A stretch of 64,000 nucleotides of DNA from Fructobacillus fructosus KCTC 3544 (GTDB taxonomy: Bacteria; Bacillota; Bacilli; Lactobacillales; Lactobacillaceae): the NCBI RefSeq assembly GCF_001438695.1, contig NZ_JQBH01000001.1, positions 152,030 to 216,029 of the forward strand, given 5' to 3'. The notes beneath the pieces were generated by a model. The model saw only the letters and a program-made list of their open reading frames with translations, was not told the DNA's origin and made no database searches. Within the stretch, counting starts at the first letter, position 1. Each line of letters begins with the position of its first letter. This document shows, piece after piece, positions 36,792-45,304 of this stretch. Position numbers and translations under genes: made by a program.

Positions 36792-37152
36792 ACTCTCCCT
36801 TTTAAGCTAACTACAACTATCGATAATGTAAAATATTCTCAAATTTATCTTATTTTGACTAGATTAACTTGAGATAAAATACACGACTTTCTTTAATCAT
36901 ACCCTATGCCCATAGGAAAGTCTGCTTTTGAAAAGCCTTTTTAAGAAAATTAAACAATTAAATTCTTTTCGGCCAAAGTTTTAAACAAAACACCAGATTA
37001 ATGTGTTTTTTTCAACCTATTTATAGAAGAAAAAATCTCAAAATACATCTTTAAAAAAATAAAAATAAAAAAGCGAATTTGCTTGACAGTCACTTGCTCA
37101 AGGTTTATCATACATTGTGTAAAGAAGAACAAAGAATATTGGAGGACAAGTC
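36792..37152. other. AT-rich divergent intergenic region
   Basis: 361 bases with no convincing ORF. Contents: the dedA leader on the left; a CCTATG-CC-CATAGG palindrome (36903-36916); a weak GCTTTTGAAAAGC hairpin before TTTTT (about 36926-36943); poly-A/T tracts (37050-37078); the consensus promoter of the dehydrogenase operon at 37083-37111 and its GGAGG site (37141-37145). The palindrome and tracts are candidate regulator sites; none is assigned. Confidence 0.6.
37083..37111 (+). promoter_or_regulatory. Promoter of the zinc dehydrogenase operon
   Basis: TTGACA, 17-base spacer, TATCAT. The spacer holds a 10-base palindrome CTTG-CT-CAAG (37093-37102), a possible regulator half-site pair. Confidence 0.8.
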
Positions 37153-38169
37153 ATGGAAGCACTTGTATTAACTGGTAAGAAGCAATTGGAAATCAAGAAC
37201 ATTGATAAGCCAGAAGTTAAGCCTAATGAGGTTTTGATTCACACAGCCTTCGCTGGTATCTGTGGAACCGACCACGCATTGTACGCAGGATTGCCTGGTT
37301 CAGCCGACGCTGTTCCTCCAATCGTTTTGGGACACGAAAACTCTGGTGTCGTTGCAGAAGTTGGTTCAGCCGTAACCAACTTGAAGGTCGGCGATCGCGT
37401 TTCTGTTGACCCTAACATTTACTGTGGTCAATGTAAGTACTGCCACACAGATCGTCCAGAATTGTGTGAAAACTTGTCAGCCGTTGGTGTTACACGCGAT
37501 GGTGGTTTTGAAGAATACTTCACTGCACCTGCATCTGTTGTTTACCCAATCCCTGATAACGTTGACTTGAAGTCTGCTTCAATCGTTGAACCAATCTCAT
37601 GTGCCGTTCACGGTATCAAGTTGTTGAAGGTATCACCTTACCAAAAGGCTTTGGTTATCGGTGATGGCTTCATGGGTGAATTGTTTGTTCAAATCTTGCA
37701 AGCTTATGGTATTCACCAAGTTGACTTGGCCGGAATTGTTGACGAAAAGTTGAAGATGAACAAGGAACAATTCGGTGTTAAGAATACTTACAACACAAAG
37801 AACGGTGACAAGATTCCTGCTTCTACTTACGACGTTGTCATCGAAGCCGTAGGAATGCCACAAACTCAAGAATCAGCTATCGAATCAGCTGCCCGTGGTG
37901 GTCAAGTTTTGATGTTCGGTGTTGGTGGACCCGATGCTAAGTTCGAAATGAACACTTACGAAGTCTTCCAAAAGGAATTGACGATTCAAGGTTCATTCAT
38001 CAACCCTAACGCCTTCGAAGATTCATTGGCATTGTTGTCATCAGGTAAGCTTAACGTTAAGCCATTGATGTCACACGAATTAGACTTCAACCAAGTTGAC
38101 GACTTTGTTAATGGACGTCTCGGTGTTGTCTCAAAGGCCGTTGTTAAAGTCGGTGGCGAAGAGGCCTAA
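37153..38169 (+). CDS. Zinc-dependent medium-chain dehydrogenase (polyol/alcohol type)
   Basis: 338 aa NAD(P)-dependent dehydrogenase. Catalytic zinc ligands: Cys in AGICGTDH, His-Glu in LGHENSGVV, Glu in EPISCAVHG. Structural zinc: CGQCKYCHTDRPELC. The cofactor loop reads GDGFMG. Substrate unknown; closest in style to sorbitol/threonine dehydrogenases. Codon use is very biased (TTG leucine, GTT, AAC, AAG), unlike its neighbours, implying high expression, and the GGAGG and TTGACA support that. First gene of a three-gene operon. Confidence 0.88.
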   Translation: MEALVLTGKKQLEIKNIDKPEVKPNEVLIHTAFAGICGTDHALYAGLPGSADAVPPIVLGHENSGVVAEVGSAVTNLKVGDRVSVDPNIYCGQCKYCHTDRPELCENLSAVGVTRDGGFEEYFTAPASVVYPIPDNVDLKSASIVEPISCAVHGIKLLKVSPYQKALVIGDGFMGELFVQILQAYGIHQVDLAGIVDEKLKMNKEQFGVKNTYNTKNGDKIPASTYDVVIEAVGMPQTQESAIESAARGGQVLMFGVGGPDAKFEMNTYEVFQKELTIQGSFINPNAFEDSLALLSSGKLNVKPLMSHELDFNQVDDFVNGRLGVVSKAVVKVGGEEA

Positions 38170-38172
38170 CCC

Positions 38173-38895
38173 ATGCAGAAGAGTAACCGTACCATCAGCT
38201 GGGGGACAGCCATTGCTTACTTCGCCTTCTCCCTTGTGATTAACTCGATGGGAAACGTCTTGACAATTGCGACTAGTCAAAAAATTCACCCGGCCTTCCT
38301 AGGTTCTGCCTACTGGACGGCTGCTGAAAACGGTTGGAACATGTCTTTCATGGGCAACACAGCATCTGGTCTTTCTTGGGTCTTCTTCATCGTTGGTGTT
38401 TTAATCGCCGTTTTGAACATGATTTTAGACCGCAAAATTAACCTCTGGAAGTTCTTTGGAAACATTGCCTTCATGGTGCCGTTCTCACTCTTGATTAATG
38501 TTTTTTCAACCTGGTTCAACAGCATCATGCCAGAAGCGCATGGTTTCGGAATGATTATCTTCTACGTCTTCCTAAACTTCTTGGGTGTTTCCTTAATTGC
38601 TGTTGCCATCTCAATTTACCAGCGAGCAAACGTTGTTTTGCACCCTGCCGATGACTTAATGCAGATCTTACGTTTCAAGTACTTCAAGGGTAACGCTGGA
38701 ATCGCGATGTGGGTTTCCTATATTCCACCAACGATTATTGGGGTTGTCGCTTTGATTGCACTACCAAACTTCTCAAACTATGGTTTAGGAACTGTCTTTG
38801 CCTTCCTCTTCCAAGGAAGCATCACAGGTTGGGGTGACAAGCATATCTTCCCTAAGTTAAAGCACCAAGGGATTAGCGCTTCAACTGAAGTTTAA
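38173..38895 (+). CDS. YczE/YitT-like multi-pass membrane protein
   Basis: 240 aa with five or six hydrophobic helices; HPADDLMQILRFKYFKG resembles the conserved loop of the YczE/YyaS family (COG2364-like). Function unknown. It lies 3 bases after the dehydrogenase stop, so it is cotranscribed and perhaps coupled. Transport of the dehydrogenase substrate or product is plausible from context only. Confidence 0.65.
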   Translation: MQKSNRTISWGTAIAYFAFSLVINSMGNVLTIATSQKIHPAFLGSAYWTAAENGWNMSFMGNTASGLSWVFFIVGVLIAVLNMILDRKINLWKFFGNIAFMVPFSLLINVFSTWFNSIMPEAHGFGMIIFYVFLNFLGVSLIAVAISIYQRANVVLHPADDLMQILRFKYFKGNAGIAMWVSYIPPTIIGVVALIALPNFSNYGLGTVFAFLFQGSITGWGDKHIFPKLKHQGISASTEV

Positions 38896-38932
38896 TTAAT
38901 GGATTGACTGTCTTAGAAAGGACGTTAAAATC

Positions 38933-39316
38933 ATGGCATTTACTGATTATTTTGATGACGTACAACACATCGGTATTCCTACGAAGGACTTGGCTAAGGC
39001 CGAGAAGTTCTGGGAATCACTTGGTTTCAAAAAGATTGGTGACTTTCCTTCAAACGAAGTTATCTTCATGAATCGCGGTCACTTGACCATTGAAACTTGG
39101 CATGATGAAAGTGCTACTGGTAAGCCAGGTGCAATCAACCACATCTCAATGAACACGACCGATGCTGACGCTGCCTTCAAGGAAGCTAAGGCTGCTGGCT
39201 TCGATATGATTGACTCAGAAGTACAACACTTGCCATTCTGGGACAAGGGTATTAAGTTCTTTAACATCAAAGGACCAGATGCCGAAATCGTTGAGTTCTG
39301 CGAAATCGTTAAGTAA
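38933..39316 (+). CDS. VOC-family (glyoxalase-like) protein
   Basis: 127 aa, two beta-alpha-beta-beta-beta units. Metal-type residues are present in order: His in VQHIGIP, Glu in LTIETWH, His in INHISMN and Glu in EIVEFCE, so it is likely active. Annotated relatives are lactoylglutathione-lyase-like, but the substrate is unknown. Strongly biased codons like the dehydrogenase. Third and last gene of the operon; AAAGGACG lies upstream. Confidence 0.82.
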   Translation: MAFTDYFDDVQHIGIPTKDLAKAEKFWESLGFKKIGDFPSNEVIFMNRGHLTIETWHDESATGKPGAINHISMNTTDADAAFKEAKAAGFDMIDSEVQHLPFWDKGIKFFNIKGPDAEIVEFCEIVK

Positions 39317-39333
39317 TCTGTCTTTTTCAAAAG

Positions 39334-39365
39334 AAAGAGCACTGCCAATTGGCGGTGCTCTTTTT
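39334..39365 (+). terminator. Terminator of the dehydrogenase operon
   Basis: AAAGAGCACTGCC/GGCGGTGCTCTTT stem (one G-T) with AATT loop and T run. Confidence 0.9.
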
Positions 39366-39371
39366 GTACAT

Positions 39372-39398
39372 AAAAAAGACATCGATTTTAATCGATGC
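39372..39398 (-). terminator. Terminator after the lepA paralog
   Basis: CATCGAT TAAA ATCGATG hairpin followed by TTTTTT on the minus strand. Confidence 0.8.
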
Positions 39399-39414
39399 CC
39401 TTCTAAAATTAGAA

Positions 39415-41208
39415 TTAGTCCTTCAACGCTAAAAGCGTATTAAAAACGGCTTGAGGCAACGCAATATCAGAATGTGCAGCACTTCGTTTGTTGACGTTTT
39501 GGCGCCTTAATAAGGCCTGCTTCTTTGAAATACTACGCTGCTCGCCATTAACTGCTGCATTCTTACGAAGGGGTGGCACATCAATACGAGCTAGTACCTT
39601 CCCTTCCACAACTGCCTGAACTGGCATCGGATAAAGACGCCTAGGTATCGTCATCTTTAATTCGTGAACCAGTTTTTTCGTTAGAACAGCGGCTTTAGAA
39701 CGGTGAGTGATGAAGCTTAAGGCATCTACCTTAGCATAATTAATGTGGATCTCAACTTTAACTAAATCACTAACTTCATAACCATCCGGTTTTGTTTGAA
39801 GCGATGCATAACCATGCGAAATTGATTTCAATTGGTTATAAAAGTCATGGGCAATTTCAGCTAAAGGCAAACGATAGTTAACGCGTACTCGATTGCCTTC
39901 ATTATCCATGTCTTGAAAAGTTCCCCGATATTGTTCGGCCAACTGCATCACACGATCCAGATTTTCTGCTGGACTATCAATAACAGCTGTCATCATCGGT
40001 TCGGCAATGTTTTCTATTTTTTCAAAGCTGGGAAAATGTGCTGGATTTGTGATTATTCTGGCTTCTTGCGAGTCTTTCAACCGCACCTCATAAGGTACGT
40101 TGGGCGAAGTAACAATCACTTTTAGGCCGTATTCTTCTTCCAACCGCTCTTGAATAATCTTTAAATGAAAAATCCCCAGAAAGCCGATTCGAAATCCAGG
40201 ACCCATTGCAGTTGAATTTTCCTCGCTGATCGCCAAAGAACTATCATTCAAAGCGATTTTCTGCAGTGCTTCCTTCAAGAGTTGATAATCATCTTGTGGG
40301 AAGAATCCAGCATAAACCAAAGGTTGTTGCTTTTCAAAACCTGGTAAAGCTTGCTGGATGCCAGCGGTAGCCGTCGTAATGGTGTCCCCTACGTTTACAT
40401 CATCGGTTTCCTTTATGCCGGTTATCAAGTATCCTACTTCACCAACAACCAGCTCTTTGACAGGCAATCTTGCAGGTTGGTAAACGCCAATTTCCTTCGT
40501 TTTAAATATTCGATTAGAAGCCATCAGTTCCAATTTAGAATTTTTATTTAACTTACCATCAAAAATCCGAACCTGAACAATGACACCTAAATAGGGATCA
40601 AACTCCGAATCATAAACCAATGCCTTGAGCGGAGCGTTTTCGTCTCCCTCCGGAGCCGGTAAGTATTTAACAATTCCTTCAATCAAAGCAGCCACACCTT
40701 GACCAGTTTTGGCGGATACCTCATAAAAAGGCCTTTGTGACAAAGAAGCATCCAAATCCAGCAGTTCCTGCTTAACCACAGCAATCTTTGCATTTGGTGA
40801 ATCAACCTTGTTGATGACAGGCAGCATGGGCAATCCCAAATCATGCGCTAAACGCCAATTGGCAACCGTTTGTGCTTGCACACCTTGGGTCGCATCAACC
40901 AAAAGTAAAACGCCATCCGTGGCAGCCAAACTCTTACTGACTTCATAATTAAAATCTACGTGCCCCGGGGTATCAATCAGATTCAATTGATATTTTTCAC
41001 CGTTAGAATCCTCGTAAATATTTTGAACCGTTCGCGCTTTAACCGTTACGCCATGTTCTTGTTCAACAGCTAGTGAATCTAAAAGCTGTGGCGCTGACTC
41101 ACGTTGATTAACAGTTCCCATTATTCCCATTAAGCGATCAGACAAGGTTGATTTCCCATGGTCAATATGGGAAATAATGGCAAAGTTACGTATATTTTTT
41201 TCTTTCAT
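39415..41208 (-). CDS. lepA2: Divergent elongation factor 4 paralog (LepA2-type translational GTPase)
   Basis: 597 aa ribosome GTPase: HIDHGKS (14-20), DTPGHVD, NKVD, followed by EF-G-like domains and a LepA-type C-terminal domain. It differs from canonical LepA: the usual ERERGITIK reads EQEHGVTVK, the usual invariant C-terminal tyrosine-glycine-glycine-aspartate loop before the Arg-Lys stretch is replaced (AAVNGEQRSISKKQ), and the N-terminus is short. Some lactobacilli carry a second lepA, which fits. Preceded by a leader ORF and a four-segment fold that can hide its ATGGAG site. Canonical lepA is not in this window. Confidence 0.8.
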   Translation of the reverse strand: MKEKNIRNFAIISHIDHGKSTLSDRLMGIMGTVNQRESAPQLLDSLAVEQEHGVTVKARTVQNIYEDSNGEKYQLNLIDTPGHVDFNYEVSKSLAATDGVLLLVDATQGVQAQTVANWRLAHDLGLPMLPVINKVDSPNAKIAVVKQELLDLDASLSQRPFYEVSAKTGQGVAALIEGIVKYLPAPEGDENAPLKALVYDSEFDPYLGVIVQVRIFDGKLNKNSKLELMASNRIFKTKEIGVYQPARLPVKELVVGEVGYLITGIKETDDVNVGDTITTATAGIQQALPGFEKQQPLVYAGFFPQDDYQLLKEALQKIALNDSSLAISEENSTAMGPGFRIGFLGIFHLKIIQERLEEEYGLKVIVTSPNVPYEVRLKDSQEARIITNPAHFPSFEKIENIAEPMMTAVIDSPAENLDRVMQLAEQYRGTFQDMDNEGNRVRVNYRLPLAEIAHDFYNQLKSISHGYASLQTKPDGYEVSDLVKVEIHINYAKVDALSFITHRSKAAVLTKKLVHELKMTIPRRLYPMPVQAVVEGKVLARIDVPPLRKNAAVNGEQRSISKKQALLRRQNVNKRSAAHSDIALPQAVFNTLLALKD

Positions 41209-41283
41209 TTCAGTTCTCCATTCCTAAGTAAACAAGAATGGAACCAAATTATTTCAATTCCATTCAGCGATTAGAATGAAATT
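41206..41283 (-). promoter_or_regulatory. Four-segment translation attenuator of the lepA paralog
   Basis: Segment 1 (41283-41274) pairs with segment 2 (41265-41256): 10 bp, one G-U, 8-base loop. Segment 2 extended (41265-41253) pairs with segment 3 (41248-41236): 13 bp with three G-U and a 4-base loop. Segment 3 (41243-41236) pairs with segment 4 (41223-41216): 8 bp, last G-U, 12-base loop; segment 4 contains the GGAG of lepA. 1:2 plus 3:4 hides the site; ribosome occupancy of segment 1 favours 2:3 and frees it. Confidence 0.65.
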
Positions 41284-41303
41284 CCGACTAGTTGAATTGG
41301 CAT
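41271..41303 (-). CDS. Leader peptide MPIQLVGISF of the lepA paralog
   Basis: Ten-codon ORF with an excellent AAGGAG site six bases before its ATG. Its last codons lie over segment 1 of the attenuator, and its stop codon is in the segment 1:2 loop. Placement and size match erm- and other antibiotic-resistance leader peptides. It starts about 14 bases after the trxB terminator stem. Too short for homology; the argument is position, ribosome site and fold. Confidence 0.65.
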   Translation of the reverse strand: MPIQLVGISF

Positions 41304-41316
41304 CTTTTTCTCCTTA

Positions 41317-41346
41317 ACAAAAAACAAGTAGCATCATCTACTTGTT
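41317..41346 (-). terminator. Intrinsic terminator after trxB
   Basis: AACAAGTAG/CTACTTGTT perfect 9-bp stem, ATGATG loop, T run. A TATAAT at 41360-41365, across the trxB stop, could start RNA just ahead of it, so this hairpin might also attenuate lepA paralog transcripts. Confidence 0.85.
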
Positions 41347-41360
41347 CATATTCTACACTA

Positions 41361-42290
41361 TTATAGTGAAGCGATGTAGTTGTAAGCAGCTTGTCCAGCG
41401 AGCCCCCCATCACCAACAGCAGTGGTAATTTGGCGAAGCTCTTTGGCCAAGACATCACCAGCAGCAAATATTCCTGGTATAGCCGTCGCCATTTTTTGAT
41501 CTGCCATAATCCAACCCTGTTCATTCGTGATACCCAAGTTCGTCAGATGGGCGGTATTTGGCTTAAGACCAATATAAATGAAAACCCCAGCCGTTTCAAA
41601 GGTCGATTTCTCACCAGTTTGATTATTAATCAACCCCACGGACTGCACAGCCTCTTCATTACCGTCAATCGAAGTAACTGAAGTATTGTAGACAAAGCGA
41701 ATGTTTTCCTGCTTCTTAGCACGTTCTTGTAGAATCGGTTGTGCCTTTAGTCGATCACCACGGACGAAAATCGTCACATCTTTCACGATGTTGGCTAAGT
41801 AAAGGCCTTCTTCGACGGCAGAGTCCCCGCCACCAACGACAGAAACAGACTCACCTTTGAAAAAAGCAGCATCACAGACAGCACAGTATGAGACACCCTT
41901 CCCTTGGTAATCCTCTTCACCGGGAACACCCAAGTGAATATGCTCAGATCCAGTTGCAATAATCACCACTGGTGCCTGAAAATCACCCATATCCGTGTGG
42001 ACGACTTTGTCATGATTATCTAGAACGTCAATTCCAGTAACAGATCCAAAACTGTATTCAGCACCAAACTGCGTGGATGACGCATACATCTTTTCAGCCA
42101 AGTCGGGGCCCATAATGTTTTCATAGCCTGGATAATTTTCAATCTCAGCGGTGTTGTTCATTTGGCCACCATAAATTCCCTGGTCAACCATCACCGTTTT
42201 GAGCTCCGCACGTGAAGCGTAGGTTGCGGCCGTCATCCCAGCTGGACCTGCACCAATAATAACTACGTCATACTGTGTGACTTCTGCCAT
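41361..42290 (-). CDS. trxB: Thioredoxin reductase
   Basis: FAD/NADPH enzyme keeping thioredoxin reduced, thus also serving MsrA/MsrB. 309 aa: FAD motif IGAGPAG (12-18), redox pair CAVC (Cys136, Cys139), NADPH motif VVGGGDSAVEEG, GIFAAGDV near the end. AAGGAGGAG precedes the ATG. Own promoter after the galU terminator. Confidence 0.95.
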   Translation of the reverse strand: MAEVTQYDVVIIGAGPAGMTAATYASRAELKTVMVDQGIYGGQMNNTAEIENYPGYENIMGPDLAEKMYASSTQFGAEYSFGSVTGIDVLDNHDKVVHTDMGDFQAPVVIIATGSEHIHLGVPGEEDYQGKGVSYCAVCDAAFFKGESVSVVGGGDSAVEEGLYLANIVKDVTIFVRGDRLKAQPILQERAKKQENIRFVYNTSVTSIDGNEEAVQSVGLINNQTGEKSTFETAGVFIYIGLKPNTAHLTNLGITNEQGWIMADQKMATAIPGIFAAGDVLAKELRQITTAVGDGGLAGQAAYNYIASL

Positions 42291-42319
42291 AAGTCTCCTC
42301 CTTCATACCAAGTGTCTCC

Positions 42320-42348
42320 ATTGTACATTTTAAAAATACATTTGTCGA
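42320..42348 (-). promoter_or_regulatory. trxB promoter
   Basis: -35 TCGACA (42343-42348), 17-base spacer, -10 TACAAT (42320-42325). Confidence 0.65.
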
Positions 42349-42350
42349 AC

Positions 42351-42379
42351 AAAAAAGGAAGAGGGACTAGACCTCTTCC
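42351..42379 (-). terminator. Intrinsic terminator after galU
   Basis: GGAAGAGG/CCTCTTCC stem and T run on the minus strand. Confidence 0.85.
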
Positions 42380-42386
42380 AGAAGAA

Positions 42387-43262
42387 TTACAACTTAGCAG
42401 CCAATTCCTTAATGTAAGCTCGCAATTCGTCCTTCACTTGTGGGTGCTTCAACCCGAATTCAATATTGGTTTCCAAGAAACCAATCTTCGAACCGATATC
42501 ATAACGATCGCCCATAAACTTGTGAGCATAAACATGTTGACGATTGTTCAACGTGTCAATCGCATCAGTCAATTGAATTTCGCCACCCTTGCCAGGCTTA
42601 GTCTTTTCCAACTCTTCGAAAATCTCAGGCGTCAAAAGGTAACGTCCAATAATGGCCAAATCAGAAGGCGCATCTTCAGGCTTGGGCTTCTCAACAAAGG
42701 ACTTCACACGGTAAAGACCATCTTCCTTTACCTTAGCCGCTGGATCAATCACACCGTATTCCGAAACTTGTTCGTGAGGCACTTCCATCACGGCCAATGT
42801 TGATTCACCAGTTTCATGATAGCGATCAATTAATTGCTTCGTCAATGGCACTTCATCTTGCATCAAATCATCACCCAACAAAACAACGAAAGGTTCGTCT
42901 CCGATAAAGTCCTTAGCAGTCAAAATAGCATCCCCAAGTCCCTTAGGATGAGACTGACGAATGAAGTACATGTTAATGTCGGTGGTTTCTTCAACCAGCT
43001 TCAACAATTCGAGCTTGTTCTTTTCACGTAAATTATTTTCCAATTCGGGATTCGAATCGAAGTGATCTTCGATTGACCGCTTTGACTTTCCATCGACAAC
43101 AACAATGTCCTCGATACCAGAAGCCATTGCTTCCCGAACAATGAATTCAATCGTTGGTGTATCAACGATTGGCAACATTTCCTTAGCCAATGCTTTCGTG
43201 GCTGGCAAAAAACGCGTTCCCAACCCAGCGGCTGGGATAATAGCTTTACGTACAGGTTTCAT
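42387..43262 (-). CDS. galU: UTP-glucose-1-phosphate uridylyltransferase
   Basis: Makes UDP-glucose for wall polymers, exopolysaccharide and galactose use. 291 aa: [22 protein letters not shown] at the N-terminus, LLGDDLM, FVEKPKP and later [12 protein letters not shown]. It uses glucose-1-P from pgm in this window. Promoter just after gpsA. Confidence 0.95.
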   Translation of the reverse strand: MKPVRKAIIPAAGLGTRFLPATKALAKEMLPIVDTPTIEFIVREAMASGIEDIVVVDGKSKRSIEDHFDSNPELENNLREKNKLELLKLVEETTDINMYFIRQSHPKGLGDAILTAKDFIGDEPFVVLLGDDLMQDEVPLTKQLIDRYHETGESTLAVMEVPHEQVSEYGVIDPAAKVKEDGLYRVKSFVEKPKPEDAPSDLAIIGRYLLTPEIFEELEKTKPGKGGEIQLTDAIDTLNNRQHVYAHKFMGDRYDIGSKIGFLETNIEFGLKHPQVKDELRAYIKELAAKL

Positions 43263-43314
43263 TCTATCCTACTTTCTAATCGGCAGTCGTGTTACCCTAC
43301 CGTCTTTGATACCA

Positions 43315-43323
43315 TTATAACAA
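43315..43323 (-). promoter_or_regulatory. galU promoter, extended -10
   Basis: TGT-TATAAT on the minus strand, about 53 bases before the galU start. Confidence 0.6.
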
Positions 43324-43331
43324 AATTTCCA

Positions 43332-44342
43332 CTAATCTTCAGCTTTAAGCGGGCGAGTCATCAATTCTTCAATACCTTCATCGATGGACTTTCCTTCATA
43401 AATCACTTGGTAAAGGGCTCTTGTAATGGGTAAATCCAAACCATATTTTTTTTCAAAGTCAACCACAGCTTTAATCGTGTTCACCCCTTCAATCACCATT
43501 CCCATTTCTTCCTCTACTTGAGCAAGTGGCTTTCCGGACGCCAGAGAAACCCCGGCTCGGTAATTCCGGGAATTAGGTGACATTCCAGTTACGATTAAAT
43601 CTCCGATACCAGCTAGGCCAAGGAAGGTTTCAGGCTTTGCTCCCAGTGCTCGACCAACACGGCGAATTTCGATCAAACCACGTGTCAACAAAGCGGCCTG
43701 TGCGTTTGCGCCATACCCTTTTCCAATTAACATTCCTGAGCCAATCGCAATGATGTTTTTCAGGGCACCACCAAGCTCCGATCCAATGAGATCACTATTC
43801 GTATAAGGGCGGAAATGTTCGTTAGCCAATGCCCCTTGTAAGGCCTTGGCTGCTGATTCATCATTGGAACCAATGGAGATAGCGGTCAAATCTCCTTTTA
43901 CGACGTCTTCAGCATGGGACGGGCCCGAAATAACGGCCAAACCACTATAGAATTGATCTGGAATTTCTTCAGCAATCATTTGTGAAATGCGCAAATGGGT
44001 CTTTTGTTCAAGTCCCTTGGCTGCATGGGCTAAAATAACGCGTTGCTTGGACTTCGCGAGCGTTTCAGCCAGTTGCTTTGAAACAGTTCGAATGGCTTTT
44101 GTTGGCACAACAATCAAAACAATGCTAGCGCCCTGAACCGCCTCTTCCATTTTGTTCGTTGCTTGCAGTGCATTGTCGAGCCTTGCACCAGGCAAATAAT
44201 GGGGGTTTTCGTGCTGAGCGTTGATTTCTTGCGCCTGAGCTTCTTTGTGTGACCAAATCATGACTTGATTTTCATTTTTAGCCATCGTATTAGCTAAGGC
44301 GGTTCCCCATGAACCAGCACCTAAGACCGCAATTTTAGTCAT
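43332..44342 (-). CDS. gpsA: Glycerol-3-phosphate dehydrogenase [NAD(P)+]
   Basis: Supplies sn-glycerol-3-P for phospholipids. 336 aa: AVLGAGSWGTALA nucleotide motif, AAKGLE, the GALKNIIAIGSG catalytic segment and ARGLIEI-like region. Start at 44342 after GAGGGAAAGAAGC; it overlaps the hprK end by 8 bases. In many lactobacilli lgt lies between hprK and gpsA; here it is missing. Confidence 0.95.
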   Translation of the reverse strand: MTKIAVLGAGSWGTALANTMAKNENQVMIWSHKEAQAQEINAQHENPHYLPGARLDNALQATNKMEEAVQGASIVLIVVPTKAIRTVSKQLAETLAKSKQRVILAHAAKGLEQKTHLRISQMIAEEIPDQFYSGLAVISGPSHAEDVVKGDLTAISIGSNDESAAKALQGALANEHFRPYTNSDLIGSELGGALKNIIAIGSGMLIGKGYGANAQAALLTRGLIEIRRVGRALGAKPETFLGLAGIGDLIVTGMSPNSRNYRAGVSLASGKPLAQVEEEMGMVIEGVNTIKAVVDFEKKYGLDLPITRALYQVIYEGKSIDEGIEELMTRPLKAED

Positions 44343-45300
44343 GCTTCTTTCCCTCTGCATCCTCTTTTTCGTTTTCGGCCATTGCCTTATCCATCCGCTC
44401 CTGCAAAGTCTTTAGGGCATCATAGCCCATGCTCTGTGTACGGAACTTGACTGCGGCGGCATCAATGACCGATGCCGTATTACGACCAGGCGTAACGGGC
44501 ACCACCATCTTTTTAATCTTGACGCCCAAAATCTCAAGGGTATCATCCTCATTGCCCAAACGATCGAAGTTCTCTTCGCCAATCTTGCCATTCGATAAAT
44601 GAATGTTTAGACGAACGGAGGCGTGCGAGCGAACCGAAACCGCACCATAAACCTGTTGGACGTCAATAATTCCAACGCCACGAACTTCCATCAAATTACG
44701 CAACACTTCGGATGGTTGTCCAATCAGCCGTTGTTCATCCTCTTGATGAATATCAACACGGTCATCAGCAACCAAACGTGCCTTTCCTTGCTGAATCAGC
44801 TCAAGAGCTGATTCAGTTTTACCAATACCGGCATCCCCAGTAATCAAGACGCCAAGTCCATGAACATCAATCAAGACCCCGTGTACTGCTTGACGTGGCG
44901 TTAACTCACCACCCAAGTAATAAGTCATGTTCGATAAAATCTGTGAAGAAGTCAAATGAGTGGTCAAAATTGGAATATGAGCTTCTTCTGCCGCCTGTTT
45001 CAATTCATCGGCAATTGGAAGACTCGTTGAAACAACAAAAGCGGGCGTCTGCTTATCCGCCATTTTTCGGTACACCATCAACAGCTCATCGTGAGACATT
45101 CGATCTGAAAAGGAAGTTTCAGTAATCCCCAATAACTGGACACGTTCAGGTGCATAATAGGTAAAATAACCTGTCATTTCAAGTCCAGGACGTGAAATAT
45201 CCGCCGTTGTGATTGGACGATTTAAGTACTCCTGCCCAGATACAATCGTTAAACGAGTATGGTTCACCAAATCATTTACAGTTACTGCCTTTGTTGCCAT
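44335..45300 (-). CDS. hprK: HPr kinase/phosphorylase
   Basis: Phosphorylates HPr on Ser46, the switch of carbon catabolite control in Firmicutes. 321 aa from 45300: P-loop GDAGIGKTE (155-163), then VRGVGIIDVQ (HprK signature) and a C-terminal NRNAASV-like region (GRNTASVIDAA). GGAGGTAGTAAC precedes the ATG and overlaps the stop of the upstream gene. Confidence 0.95.
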   Translation of the reverse strand: MATKAVTVNDLVNHTRLTIVSGQEYLNRPITTADISRPGLEMTGYFTYYAPERVQLLGITETSFSDRMSHDELLMVYRKMADKQTPAFVVSTSLPIADELKQAAEEAHIPILTTHLTSSQILSNMTYYLGGELTPRQAVHGVLIDVHGLGVLITGDAGIGKTESALELIQQGKARLVADDRVDIHQEDEQRLIGQPSEVLRNLMEVRGVGIIDVQQVYGAVSVRSHASVRLNIHLSNGKIGEENFDRLGNEDDTLEILGVKIKKMVVPVTPGRNTASVIDAAAVKFRTQSMGYDALKTLQERMDKAMAENEKEDAEGKKHD

Positions 45301-45304
45301 GTTA

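Noticed and set aside
37083..37111. MerR-type promoter before the dehydrogenase operon
   Set aside because: The spacer is 17 bases, not the 19-20 needed by MerR activators; the CTTG-CT-CAAG palindrome is kept only as a possible site.
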